Made by a program: the position numbers and the translations under genes. A stretch of DNA of 64,000 bases. It comes from a virus. The notes below the pieces were generated by a model. That model was not told where the DNA came from. It did no database searches and worked only from the letters and a program-made list of their open reading frames with translations. The stretch is taken from positions 1 through 64,000 of IMG/VR virus record IMGVR_UViG_3300024239_000014; one strand, 5' to 3'. Below are positions 1-7,351 of this stretch, one piece after another. The stretch's first letter is position 1, and each line of letters opens with the position of its first letter.

Positions 1-106
1 AAATGGTTAGTTCTTGCACTCATCCGACACCCTAACTGACAATGAAACGAATCCTAGTATACATGTACCCGGACCGTATAAAAAGACAGGAAAAATAGGT
101 TTGCGG

Positions 107-134
107 AAAAAACCCCTCCCATTACGGGAGGGGG
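107..134 (-). terminator. Intrinsic terminator ending the leftmost minus-strand operon
   Basis: An 8-bp GC-rich stem (113-120 with 126-133, loop ATTAC) is followed on the minus strand by a run of six T. It lies about 100 bases past the stop of the gene at 236-658. The canonical U-tract contrasts with most other hairpins in the window. Confidence 0.8.
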
Positions 135-235
135 TGTTAAAGCATTGAATCAGCGGCAACCGGGGAGATGAAACATCAACGCTTAACTGAGGAAAGGCTA
201 TGTTCAAGCACGTTGAGGCCGAGACGCCTCATAGA

Positions 236-658
236 TTAACTACCTGCTTCATCAACCAGACGCACAGTAGCGGCCTTGTAACCGTTAGCAGACAACGCCA
301 GAACGATCTTTTCCACATCGGATTGACCGATATCTTCCACGATGATTTCACAGCGCTGACGGTTACGGATGACAATCGTGGCGCCGTTAATCCACGGCGC
401 ACCGAGGTAGGTTACCTGACCCGACACCAAGCGCAGTTTGACAAACGGATACTGATTGGCATTATTGGGCGTGCCAGGTGGGATCGATGGAAACACATTG
501 GCGTGCATCGAATAGGGATCGAAACCCAGCTGGCGAGTGGTGTCAGCGTCCAGATGTGCCAGGACTACAGCATCGACAAAACTTCCACCCAAAATGGTCG
601 GAGCAAAAGTTTCAAACGTTACAGCGGTGCCAATCGGAAGTTGTGCCAGTGTAGCCAC
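236..658 (-). CDS. Hypothetical protein, beta-rich, 140 aa
   Basis: Function not recognised. The start chosen is GTG at 658, six bases after a clean AAGGAG. The longer in-frame reading upstream would overlap the terminator hairpin at 684-704. The protein begins MATLAQLPIG and is made of short hydrophobic strands (for example GATIVIRNRQRCEIIVED), which suggests a small beta-barrel or virion accessory protein. It is the last gene of a minus-strand series running down from 3665. Separation from 699-1088 by a hairpin suggests partial termination before it. No signal peptide or membrane segment is seen. Confidence 0.7.
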   Translation of the reverse strand: MATLAQLPIGTAVTFETFAPTILGGSFVDAVVLAHLDADTTRQLGFDPYSMHANVFPSIPPGTPNNANQYPFVKLRLVSGQVTYLGAPWINGATIVIRNRQRCEIIVEDIGQSDVEKIVLALSANGYKAATVRLVDEAGS

Positions 659-683
659 AAGAAACTCCTTAAAAAAAGAAAGT

Positions 684-704
684 GGGTGAGGGTAACCCTC
701 ACCC
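684..704 (-). terminator. Hairpin terminator overlapping the stop of the 699-1088 gene
   Basis: A perfect 9-bp stem GGGTGAGGG/CCCTCACCC with loop TAA. The TGA stop of the gene at 699-1088 lies within it. On the minus strand it is followed by a T-rich run (ACTTTCTTTTTTT), which also precedes the Shine-Dalgarno of the next gene. Confidence 0.75.
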
Positions 705-1088
705 AGAACATTGGCCTTGTCGGAGTACACCGATAGCAACATCGGTTCCGTTCAAGCATTGAATATTCGTCATACAAATGACCGATAGTCCCAGAATGTC
801 GAACTTTTCGACAATCTCGCAGGCGATCGAGTAGATGCGAGCATTCAACTCTGCTTTCTCAGGAATAAAGTCGGCAAACCCTTCTTCAGGGATTGGACTC
901 TCGAACCATGCGGTGAGCCATTTCCAAAGAATGATGCTCATACGCCCTTCGATTGTCTGACACCACTGACCTCGTTCTTCAAAACGAGCATCTAGTTCAC
1001 CAAACTCCAACTCCGGGCGAGCCAACAAAAATTCACGAAGCGAGTCGAGTGACGCTAGTTCAAGGATCCAGACATCGTGCTGGCGCAT
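699..1088 (-). CDS. Hypothetical protein, 129 aa
   Basis: Not recognised. The ATG at 1088 has a weak AGGGAA upstream. The protein is acidic and mixed alpha/beta, with two Trp residues in a W-K-W-L-T-A-W stretch near residue 56, and ends in a strand-like LNGTDVAIGVLRQG. Its size and hydrophobic C-terminal strand resemble the next genes upstream in the operon (1097-2798), so these may be diverged copies of one fold; this is inference from visual comparison only. Confidence 0.65.
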   Translation of the reverse strand: MRQHDVWILELASLDSLREFLLARPELEFGELDARFEERGQWCQTIEGRMSIILWKWLTAWFESPIPEEGFADFIPEKAELNARIYSIACEIVEKFDILGLSVICMTNIQCLNGTDVAIGVLRQGQCSG

Positions 1089-1096
1089 AAGGTTCC

Positions 1097-1513
1097 CTAT
1101 AGAGCAGCGACTTGTTTAGCCGCTTTAACAACCGCAATGGTGTAAACATAGCCATTTGACGATTGGGCAGTGACAAATGCACGAGTACCTGGCACCGCCA
1201 GCTGCCTGGCGATTTGCTGGGTGATCTGGCACGTCATCAAGGTCTCGATCACCTGAAGAACAGATTTCTCTGTCTCATTGAGCGATGTCCAAGCAATGTC
1301 GCTACTTCTGTTAGAACCAATATCGGTCGGCTCGCCTTGCATCAGCAATTGAATTTGCAGTAACAGGTACTGTGGCAAGATGTTCGAAGCATACATCGCT
1401 ACAGCTTGAGAATGACCAACCAGTTCGGCATTGGCGTGGAAAAAGGGTGTCAGATCCAACACGACCGTTGAGACGACTTCGTGAGAAGGTGTATTTACGG
1501 TACTAGAAGTCAT
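1097..1513 (-). CDS. Hypothetical protein, 138 aa
   Basis: Not recognised. ATG at 1513 is chosen because AAGGAAA sits 7 bases upstream; a longer reading starting at 1543 would run further into the preceding gene. The start overlaps the 3' end of the 1503-1904 gene by 11 bases, implying translational coupling. The protein is largely helical in the middle (repeated Gln/Leu, LLLQIQLLMQ) and ends with a strand-like GYVYTIAVVKAAKQV. It may be a small head or tail accessory protein. Confidence 0.7.
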   Translation of the reverse strand: MTSSTVNTPSHEVVSTVVLDLTPFFHANAELVGHSQAVAMYASNILPQYLLLQIQLLMQGEPTDIGSNRSSDIAWTSLNETEKSVLQVIETLMTCQITQQIARQLAVPGTRAFVTAQSSNGYVYTIAVVKAAKQVAAL

Positions 1514-1904
1514 ATTCGTATTTCCTTGGTTCGACCAGTACAATGACTTCGGTCGGTGATAGCCATTTGTAAAGTTCGGCTCGGTAGTCCGACGCCTTAC
1601 CTGAGGTGACTGGGATGAACTTCAACAGCGTTTTACGCAGGCTATGTTCAATTTCTTTACACAAGTCGGATAAGTACCGATGCCTATAGAGATAATCAAC
1701 CTGGTCCTCTGAACCGGATTGGGCGTAGTAATCCAGCCGTACAGGCAATCCTACACCATTATACCCGAAGTGTAAGAATGAACAGGACAAGATATCGCCG
1801 ACACTAACACCATTGTCACGAAACGTAAACGCTAATCGATCGCGGATGTATTCGATTTCATCCGTGACTTTAAGCACCACATAAGCGCGTTGGAATACGA
1901 CCAT
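1503..1904 (-). CDS. Hypothetical protein, 133 aa
   Basis: Not recognised. Two starts are possible. ATG at 1904 has GAGG six bases upstream. ATG at 1916 overlaps the TGA of the upstream gene as ATGA. I prefer 1904 for its Shine-Dalgarno. The C-terminus ends in a strand followed by aromatic and acidic residues (VIVLVEPRKYEYDF). A very similar ending (AILVIEQEFDYN) occurs near residue 107 of the protein starting at 3665, suggesting the two are distant paralogues. Confidence 0.7.
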   Translation of the reverse strand: MVVFQRAYVVLKVTDEIEYIRDRLAFTFRDNGVSVGDILSCSFLHFGYNGVGLPVRLDYYAQSGSEDQVDYLYRHRYLSDLCKEIEHSLRKTLLKFIPVTSGKASDYRAELYKWLSPTEVIVLVEPRKYEYDF

Positions 1905-1912
1905 ACGCCACC

Positions 1913-2323
1913 TCATTGATTCACTTGGACCAGCAGGTCACCATACCGCGTAACGCCGATGACCATGACAGACGACCCATCTGCCACAAAAGGTGCCAGC
2001 GGCAAACAAAGCCTAACAAACGCTTCACCGCGCAATGCCAGATAATCGATTAACACCCTGGCATGGTCAACCAATGCATCGGACAAAGTCAGGCGTTGAT
2101 CGACTACCTCCTGGGGGTCATCAGGCGACGTAAAATCTTCCAGGTACTGGCTGTCAACGATGTCAGCAATCTGCTGGCTAATGACGGTGTTCCACCAATA
2201 ATCGCTATAAGTCATCCCTGCGGCATAAATCTCCGCAGTAGTGCGGACAAGCACGTCGTAGATCACGACGTTAGCAAAATACTTGTCAGCACCACTTGCG
2301 CGGAGGTCGTTGTCAATCATCAT
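1913..2323 (-). CDS. Hypothetical protein, 136 aa, translationally coupled
   Basis: Not recognised. The frame stays open up to 2467, but the first 150 bases overlap the well-formed 2313-2798 gene and read like an out-of-frame shadow. I choose the double ATG at 2323/2320, which overlaps the stop of 2313-2798 by 11 bases. No Shine-Dalgarno is visible there, so initiation would depend on coupling. The protein begins MMIDNDLRASG, is acidic, and ends with two hydrophobic strands (SSVMVIGVTRYGDLLVQV) like its neighbours. Confidence 0.6.
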   Translation of the reverse strand: MMIDNDLRASGADKYFANVVIYDVLVRTTAEIYAAGMTYSDYWWNTVISQQIADIVDSQYLEDFTSPDDPQEVVDQRLTLSDALVDHARVLIDYLALRGEAFVRLCLPLAPFVADGSSVMVIGVTRYGDLLVQVNQ

Positions 2324-2798
2324 CTTGACAGACAGAAACGGGAGTGAGACCACTAAAGCGGTGGTCGGTGTAAGTGGGCGGTATGATCGGATGGACGACG
2401 ACATAGATCCCGTCCATCGCCGGTAAGATCCGGTACCCAACCGATGAATGGAATCCTTCAGTGCCATACGACCAACCTCTCTGTTTAACAGCAGCTATCC
2501 CAAAAGACGAAAAGTCAAACTCTAACCGGCGGTATACCGCATCAATTAACTCGGTGGCCAGTCCGCTAGGTAGGCCCATGTCAACGAGGCGTTCCACTGG
2601 AGTCTGCTCGGCGTAATCGTATTCCGATACGCCGTGGCAAAGTAGGTCCAGACAATACCGCACCAAATAGCACAGTATTTCTGGACCAAAGACCATTTCG
2701 AGAACGCGGCTGTTTTGCTGCCCACGGACAATCGTTCTAACACGATCCACCAACGGACCGTCCGCTAGAAGAATGTGGAATACATGATTGACGTCCAT
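2313..2798 (-). CDS. Hypothetical protein, 161 aa
   Basis: Not recognised. Starts at ATG 2798, 11 bases after the stop of the 2810-3346 gene. A helical N-terminal part (residues 1-90) includes FGPEILCYLVRYCLDLL; a strand-rich C-terminal part includes GIYVVVHPIIPPTY. The 3' end overlaps the next gene. It is one member of the tightly packed small-gene operon 3665-236, which looks like one transcription unit. Confidence 0.7.
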   Translation of the reverse strand: MDVNHVFHILLADGPLVDRVRTIVRGQQNSRVLEMVFGPEILCYLVRYCLDLLCHGVSEYDYAEQTPVERLVDMGLPSGLATELIDAVYRRLEFDFSSFGIAAVKQRGWSYGTEGFHSSVGYRILPAMDGIYVVVHPIIPPTYTDHRFSGLTPVSVCQDDD

Positions 2799-2809
2799 GG
2801 AATCCTCGT

Positions 2810-3346
2810 TTACGGCTGGGATTGCTCAGCCATCAGGCGGTGCCACTCTTTAATGCGGTAATCACCCTCATCAATCAGAATCAGGTTCATGTCCACTTGC
2901 TTGAGTGTCCACATCCGCCACGATGGTGGTTTCACTGCATCCACAATTGGTTTCATCATGGTATTGTATTCCAATTGGAAAGCCAATTCCGTCTGATGGA
3001 TGAACTCGTCCACCAAGGTTGAGTTGGTGCATTCCGTTCCGTAAATCAGCAGGTACAGACGAAGCCAAAATTTGCGCTGGTAGGCGATATCCGGGATGCC
3101 AGAACGCAGGGCGCGATGATCCGGGCGCTCGCCGTTGTCGATCCACAGCAACATTTCGTTCAGTGCCGTAGCGACGAGCGTCGCAGCCAATGATGTCGCA
3201 TTTCTCCATGGAACTTCTTTCGGCATGTCTGCGCTGCGTTGACTGCGGCAGTACGCGCGGATACAGTGAACCATCGGATATATGTCGATCACTACCGCTG
3301 GCAGTAAATCGACCTTTTCGAGACCATGGTGTTTCGAAGCGGGCAT
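2810..3346 (-). CDS. Hypothetical protein, 178 aa (possibly C-terminal half of a frameshifted gene)
   Basis: Not recognised. ATG at 3346 has AGGAG about 10 bases upstream. The protein begins MPASKHHGLEK and looks native: amphipathic helices, LLWIDNGERPDHRALRSG near the middle, and a helical C-terminus ending RLMAEQSQP. It lies inside the 3' part of another open frame (2871-3665), out of phase with it. Either the two genes overlap heavily, or a single-base shift near 3346 has split one gene of about 285 codons. The protein sequence favours this frame after 3346. Confidence 0.6.
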   Translation of the reverse strand: MPASKHHGLEKVDLLPAVVIDIYPMVHCIRAYCRSQRSADMPKEVPWRNATSLAATLVATALNEMLLWIDNGERPDHRALRSGIPDIAYQRKFWLRLYLLIYGTECTNSTLVDEFIHQTELAFQLEYNTMMKPIVDAVKPPSWRMWTLKQVDMNLILIDEGDYRIKEWHRLMAEQSQP

Positions 3347-3665
3347 TGTAGTCAAACTCCTGTTCGATAACGAGTATCGCAGTAAACGGTGAAATGAGAG
3401 CAATGTGGGCTTTGGGAAAACCCACGATGAAATTAAGGTGTTTTGCGTAAGCATCCCACAGACGACGTTCGAGGTCTTGTAGGTCAATACTTGTAGAACG
3501 CATGGGGCTGATGTAACTAACGCGACAATCAACGATCTCAAGGGCATCGACAGCACGCTGAAGCAATTGAAGGATATCACTACCGTTGAAGCGCATTCCG
3601 GGATGGCGTTTAAAAAACGCCAGGAGAGCTTCTTCAAGGTCTACACTAAGGGCAACATGGGTCAT
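2871..3665 (-). CDS. Hypothetical protein; first ~107 residues convincing, remainder a likely out-of-frame extension
   Basis: Not recognised. Starts at ATG 3665 with AAAGGG upstream and is the first gene of the leftmost minus-strand operon. Residues 1-107 look native (helical DLEEALLAFFKRHPGMRF, then strands ending SPFTAILVIEQEFDYN). Beyond this the translation becomes rich in Arg, Ser, Gly and His, typical of a wrong frame, while the overlapping frame 2810-3346 looks native. The natural stop may have been lost by a small indel near 3346, or a frameshift may join the two. Confidence 0.5.
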   Translation of the reverse strand: MTHVALSVDLEEALLAFFKRHPGMRFNGSDILQLLQRAVDALEIVDCRVSYISPMRSTSIDLQDLERRLWDAYAKHLNFIVGFPKAHIALISPFTAILVIEQEFDYNARFETPWSRKGRFTASGSDRHISDGSLYPRVLPQSTQRRHAERSSMEKCDIIGCDARRYGTERNVAVDRQRRAPGSSRPAFWHPGYRLPAQILASSVPADLRNGMHQLNLGGRVHPSDGIGFPIGIQYHDETNCGCSETTIVADVDTQASGHEPDSD

Positions 3666-3778
3666 AGCTTAAAACCCTTTCTACGATCGATCTAGACCTA
3701 TTGGTGATATATATCCAAAGGTTGTTTGAGATAGTCTCTATAAATAGACCCTGTGTGTAGTTTTTAATAGCGGCATAA

Positions 3779-3800
3779 GGGTAGGGAATGACCCCTACCC
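3779..3800. terminator. Hairpin with CATA flank
   Basis: An 8-bp stem GGGTAGGG/CCCTACCC with loop AATGAC. On the minus strand it is followed by TTATGCCGC and then an A/T-rich stretch. It would end transcripts coming from the zinc-ribbon/tubulin operon and the structured stretch 3801-4122. It belongs to the recurring hairpin class described in the findings. Confidence 0.65.
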
Positions 3801-4122
3801 CATGACCGGATTTTCCGTCCGTTGCACTCTGTGTTCCGAGCTCCTTAACGTGCTCATTGGTAACCAGCTGGCGTGGACGCTAAGATCTTTAACGACGGTA
3901 GGGAGTCACCCATCTTTTTTGCCTTTCGGCCCAGTTTGTTATTCGACAGCCACCGAGGTGGGGTAAACCAGCATCAACCAATGCCTATCCGTTTACCTCA
4001 GCTACGCTAATCCGAAGACTGGCTAGCTGTGTGCATACAATACACGCTAAAATCAAGGGGTTAGAGTTTGTGCTGTACCGCCCTAGGGGTCCAATCATCT
4101 AACGTGTTTCGTATTGGCTTCG
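3801..4122 (-). other. Noncoding structured stretch downstream of the tubulin operon
   Basis: About 320 bases carry no credible gene but many complementary pairs. Reading the minus strand: CAGCTA/TAGCTG, a 7-bp GGTAAAC/GTTTACC pair, CCAC-CTCG-GTGG, GCC-GAAA-GGC, and CGGA/TCCG near the end. It lies between the stop of the zinc-ribbon gene and the hairpin at 3779-3800, so it would be a long 3' UTR or a separate structured RNA. I do not recognise an RNA family; no group I intron core motifs are visible here. Confidence 0.4.
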
Positions 4123-4359
4123 TCAGTCCAGCGAGAAACCGGTCGGACGATTGAGCACGAACGCATTCCCTGGGGTGTACGTTTTGCGCTCAAAGAAATT
4201 ATGCCACTGGCCGGTACCGACTTTCAGCCATGGATAGGTCGGGGTCGTCGGTAAGCACGCAGTGCACAAGAGGATACCGCCAGGAGGAGCAGACGCAGTG
4301 AGTACCAGCGACAGTGCATCAACGGTACCGCATTTATCACAAACGAACAAGTCGTTCAC
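4123..4359 (-). CDS. Small zinc-ribbon-like protein, 78 aa
   Basis: Two CxxC pairs (CDKC at residues 7-10, CTAC near 32-35) are separated by about 22 residues, the spacing of a zinc ribbon or rubredoxin-like knuckle. The start is GTG at 4359, preceded by a strong GGAGGAGAA. It follows the tubulin gene by 27 bases, so it is probably co-transcribed with it. The C-terminal half has aromatic residues (GTGQWHNFFERKTYTPG). Function unknown; nucleic-acid or protein binding is inferred only from the knuckle. Confidence 0.7.
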   Translation of the reverse strand: MNDLFVCDKCGTVDALSLVLTASAPPGGILLCTACLPTTPTYPWLKVGTGQWHNFFERKTYTPGNAFVLNRPTGFSLD

Positions 4360-4386
4360 TTCGTTCTCCTCCAGGCAGTAAACCGA

Positions 4387-5424
4387 TTACAGGATCAGGC
4401 CGGTCTCGTCAACGACATCACTGCCAGTAACAAACTGGACAGAGTCTTTGCGGGACTTCGCCTTTTCCTCGTAAGCCTTCACGTGACCTTCGATCGTCTT
4501 GGCAATGACGCGCAGTTGATCGATAAAGACCACGTAATGGATCTCGCCGCAGTTTTGCAGCTGGGCTTCTTCAGGGATGTACCCTTCAGCCAGGTATTCC
4601 TGACCGATCTGGATCGGTACCGATTCACGGTCGGTGTACAACGACGCCACGGTAATCGGATGGACGACACCGGCGGCTTTAAACGCCTCGTCGTCTTTAC
4701 CAGCAAAGATTTCCAGCTGTGCCAACTGAGGTTGGGCACGGGACACCAGGTCAAATCGGAGCAGGTTGCGGATGTCTTGGGAATCCATGCCGTCATTGAG
4801 ACCGGAAGCAAGGATTCGCAGGGCGTTAACGGCGCGAACGCATTCAGCATCGATCTCGCTCTTGGGTGCTTCCACCGAATTGTGCGAATACCACATCACC
4901 AGAGGACGGCTGGTGGTTTTGGTAATGCTGTCAAGGCTCTTCAAAGTCTTGAACGTATTGCTGGCAGTGATAGCCGACTCGTGAGAACCAATCACGACGG
5001 CTACGACCGGGACTTCGCGCTTAAGCAGTTCCTGTACGATCAGTGGACCAAAGACCGACCCCGAACCACCCGAGGCCGAAAAGAGGACCACGTTAAAACC
5101 CAGTGCCCCGTGCTCCAGCAACAGGTCACCGATACTCGACGCGATGGGCGACGAGTTCTCACCACGGATCTTGCCGCTACCGTCAACGTCGGGTAGCAGA
5201 AAGACGGGAAGGTTGTCTCCGGCTTGACGGAGATTGGATCTGGAGGTGTCAGCCAGGACGATGTCCGGCGTGGCCAGGCCAGGCTGGTTTTCACCGTAAG
5301 CCAACTTACGGGCCAGGTTAATACCGCAGCCGCCACAACCGTAGATACGAATGCGATTCGGCGCAGTCTTCGCTTCATGGAAAGTCGCGATCTCTTGAGA
5401 CACGGCGACGGGACGTTTTGCCAT
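4387..5424 (-). CDS. phuZ: PhuZ-like phage tubulin/FtsZ-family GTPase
   Basis: A 345-residue tubulin-family GTPase, close to the length of phiKZ gp39. The glycine-rich N-terminal nucleotide loop RIYGCGGCGINLARK is at residues 25-40. The tubulin signature loop appears as SASGGSGSVFG at about 116-126, in place of GGGTGSG. The C-terminus is charged and ends EEKAKSRKDSVQFVTGSDVVD, as expected for a phage tubulin tail. ATG 5424 has GAGG upstream; a TTG 15 bases earlier is in frame but less likely. In phiKZ-type phages PhuZ forms a dynamic spindle that centres the phage nucleus and carries capsids. The gene lies between a 99-residue upstream partner and a zinc-ribbon gene in one minus-strand operon. 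Confidence 0.92.
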   Translation of the reverse strand: MAKRPVAVSQEIATFHEAKTAPNRIRIYGCGGCGINLARKLAYGENQPGLATPDIVLADTSRSNLRQAGDNLPVFLLPDVDGSGKIRGENSSPIASSIGDLLLEHGALGFNVVLFSASGGSGSVFGPLIVQELLKREVPVVAVVIGSHESAITASNTFKTLKSLDSITKTTSRPLVMWYSHNSVEAPKSEIDAECVRAVNALRILASGLNDGMDSQDIRNLLRFDLVSRAQPQLAQLEIFAGKDDEAFKAAGVVHPITVASLYTDRESVPIQIGQEYLAEGYIPEEAQLQNCGEIHYVVFIDQLRVIAKTIEGHVKAYEEKAKSRKDSVQFVTGSDVVDETGLIL

Positions 5425-5435
5425 AGGTATAAGCC

Positions 5436-5735
5436 TCAAATTCGTGGAGCAGTCGGACCTTTGTTCGGGCCGAGTTGATCGAAAGCAGCCATGGTGTTGG
5501 TCTGAATGCGGCGAGCTTCGCGAAGAAGCTCAATCACCCTGTGGTTGTTATCCACCGCAAGTCTCAAAGCGTCTTCAGCGGTCTTTGTCGACAGAGGTGC
5601 TGGTTTGGTGGCGGTCTGGATAGTGGTCAGAAGCATCGCGTTCTTGGCTTCGAGCTCCAGTAACACTTGCTCCAGCAGGTCTTCCAACTTGGCACCGTCA
5701 GGATTGTCACGCGACATCAGGATGGGGTTTTTCAC
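5436..5735 (-). CDS. Small helical protein upstream of the tubulin, 99 aa
   Basis: Not recognised. A mostly helical, charged protein (KLEDLLEQVLLELEAKNAML, then VDNNHRVIELLREARRIQTN) with likely coiled-coil character. It ends 11 bases before the tubulin start and is certainly co-transcribed. The start is uncertain: GTG at 5735 or ATG six codons later, neither with a strong Shine-Dalgarno. Its position would suit a tubulin regulator, but it has no visible DNA-binding motif and that role is a guess. Confidence 0.65.
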   Translation of the reverse strand: MKNPILMSRDNPDGAKLEDLLEQVLLELEAKNAMLLTTIQTATKPAPLSTKTAEDALRLAVDNNHRVIELLREARRIQTNTMAAFDQLGPNKGPTAPRI

Positions 5736-5803
5736 GGTTATTCACTCGATGGTATGAATCGTCACATGACTACCACCTACCGTAAAATTTAACGGAGTTC
5801 GCT

Positions 5804-6637
5804 ATGTCTGGTGCCATCCAAAAAGCGCTTGATGAAATCTTTTTCCAGATTCCGATCGAGGTACTGCAACTAGCGTTCACCTCACAAAACATCTTCCTGA
5901 CCCAACGTCAGGTCAGCATTCCCGCCATGATCCGCGAAGAAGTGATCGAACGACGCGTTCGCATCGATCTCGATTGCGCAGGGGCTTCGCAAGTAGCGAT
6001 CCCGCTGACCGGACTGGTACCCGAGTACCTGGATCAATACACCCGGGTGTTTATCATCCCTGCTTCGTTGACCGATGGTCGTTCAATCAGCGCAACGCTG
6101 AGTGTCTCCTTTGGCCAATACGGGATGTACGGTTATCCGAATGCCCTGAGCCAAGGTCAGTTCAGCGCAGGGATGCCGGGTACGGATCAGTCGGTACTGA
6201 CCAACATGATCGATAACCTGAACAATGCACGTCGTCCTATCGCTCAGGTATCTTCGGCAAATGTTCGTCTGATTGCCGAAAACACTGTGATGATCACCGA
6301 GGTCATTCAACCTACCGCTGAGCTGTACCTGAACTGCCTGCTGGGCAGCGATCAAGAACTGACTCACATCCAGCCGCCGTATTGGCCGATGTTCTCTGAA
6401 CTGGTGGTGTGGGCTACCAAAGCCTACGTGTACCGCAAGCTGAACATCCAGCTCGATACCGGTGCGCTGGTAGGCGGTCAGGGACTGGGACGTATCCGTG
6501 AAGTCGTGGACGGCTACAGCGATGCTGAGCAGACTTACCAAGACATGCGTCGAGAAAAGCTCGGGAAGATGCTCTTCCTGAACGACCCGACACGGCGTAA
6601 GCAGCATCTGCGTCTGCTCATCGGTGGCGGTAACTGA
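5804..6637 (+). CDS. Probable virion structural protein, 277 aa
   Basis: Divergent from the tubulin operon, with GGAGTT five bases before ATG 5804. No catalytic motif is seen. The protein is rich in beta-type stretches, Gly/Gln/Tyr (SFGQYGMYGYPNALSQGQF) and ends in a basic C-terminus. It is followed directly by a hairpin of the CATA/TATG class. Codon choice resembles the sheath and tube genes (many C-ending codons), which suits an abundant late protein. The virion role is inferred. Confidence 0.7.
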   Translation: MSGAIQKALDEIFFQIPIEVLQLAFTSQNIFLTQRQVSIPAMIREEVIERRVRIDLDCAGASQVAIPLTGLVPEYLDQYTRVFIIPASLTDGRSISATLSVSFGQYGMYGYPNALSQGQFSAGMPGTDQSVLTNMIDNLNNARRPIAQVSSANVRLIAENTVMITEVIQPTAELYLNCLLGSDQELTHIQPPYWPMFSELVVWATKAYVYRKLNIQLDTGALVGGQGLGRIREVVDGYSDAEQTYQDMRREKLGKMLFLNDPTRRKQHLRLLIGGGN

Positions 6638-6647
6638 GTCATAACAA

Positions 6648-6669
6648 GCGAGGGAGGAAACTCCCTCGC
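6648..6669 (+). terminator. GAAA-loop hairpin followed by TCTATGCCGC
   Basis: A perfect 9-bp stem GCGAGGGAG/CTCCCTCGC capped by GAAA, ten bases past the stop of the 5804-6637 gene. The tail is TCTATGCCGCAATTC, not a U-tract. It sits between convergent genes. Confidence 0.75.
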
Positions 6670-6750
6670 TCTATGCCGCAATTCGAATAACCGTTCTAAA
6701 TCGCTTTCTGAGCGAATCTCTAAGCACGACGGTTCCGTTGTGGGTCTTCA

Positions 6751-6771
6751 CGCTAGAAAACTTCTCTAGCG
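6751..6771 (-). terminator. Short hairpin after the 6776-7351 gene
   Basis: Stem CGCTAGA/TCTAGCG with a 7-base loop, four bases downstream of the stop of the minus-strand gene 6776-7351. There is no U-tract on the minus strand. It may act with the 6648-6669 hairpin at this convergent junction. Confidence 0.4.
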
Positions 6772-6775
6772 CGTT

Positions 6776-7351
6776 TTAGAAAGCACGGGTGTTGTATTCT
6801 GGTTCAGGGTATACTGGTTCGTGTAACTGTTCAGCTAAAATTTCGATTAGCTCTTTCTCGTCGTAGTGACGTTCGGTCGATGACAGCATGGTCAGGCATT
6901 GGTTGGCATAACGAGCGTATGCACGTTGGTGATCAGTCGCTGCGTACAGTTCAGCCAAGTGACCAGGGTCGTACCAGAGGGAATTGTTTTCAAGGTTCTG
7001 GAGCGGAATGCAATCGGGACAGCAGTACGTGAACGCTCGAAACATGTCGAACGTTTTGGTGTCGTTGATGGGGAGGAACCGAAGGGCGGTGGTCAGACCC
7101 AGCAGGACAGGGAAGATCTGGCCGATGTAGTAAAACCACGTTGGCTCAGGGGTGTCTGGTCGGTGTTGGTTCAAGCTGTCCAGGAGCTCGTCGTGGTCGA
7201 CGTTGTCCATCTCGACTGTGGACTGGACTGCCAGGTGATAGATTCGCCAACTGCCGTTGTACATCCCCAGTACGGCCAGCTGGGTGTTATCCGCGATGAG
7301 TGGTGAGAGGTCCAGGCTCAGGTGAAACTGATCGGTCAGTACTGCGCTCAT
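6776..7351 (-). CDS. Hypothetical protein, 191 aa
   Basis: Not recognised. ATG 7351 has GAGGGA six bases upstream; a longer reading to 7378 is less likely. The protein contains a hydrophobic central stretch (WFYYIGQIFPVLLGLTTAL, about residues 70-90), a Cys pair CCPDC near 110, and an acidic C-terminus. The central stretch could be a membrane segment or the core of a globular domain. It is the first minus-strand gene left of the AT-rich hairpin region and may be expressed early from there. Confidence 0.7.
   Translation of the reverse strand: MSAVLTDQFHLSLDLSPLIADNTQLAVLGMYNGSWRIYHLAVQSTVEMDNVDHDELLDSLNQHRPDTPEPTWFYYIGQIFPVLLGLTTALRFLPINDTKTFDMFRAFTYCCPDCIPLQNLENNSLWYDPGHLAELYAATDHQRAYARYANQCLTMLSSTERHYDEKELIEILAEQLHEPVYPEPEYNTRAF

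Noticed and set aside
7-207. Minus-strand frame of 66 codons at the left edge
   Set aside because: It runs through the intrinsic terminator at 107-134, lacks a ribosome site, and has no native-looking sequence.
200-736. Plus-strand open frame of 178 codons at the left end
   Set aside because: Antisense to the 236-658 gene, which has a perfect Shine-Dalgarno and lies in a consistent minus-strand operon.
3801-4122. Second group I intron
   Set aside because: The stretch is structured, but I find no R-type (TCAACGACTA) or S-type (AAGATATAGTC) core motifs and no split gene on its two sides.
4483-5196. Plus-strand open frame opposite the tubulin gene
   Set aside because: Antisense to a confidently identified tubulin gene; Arg/Gln/His-rich and without a ribosome site.
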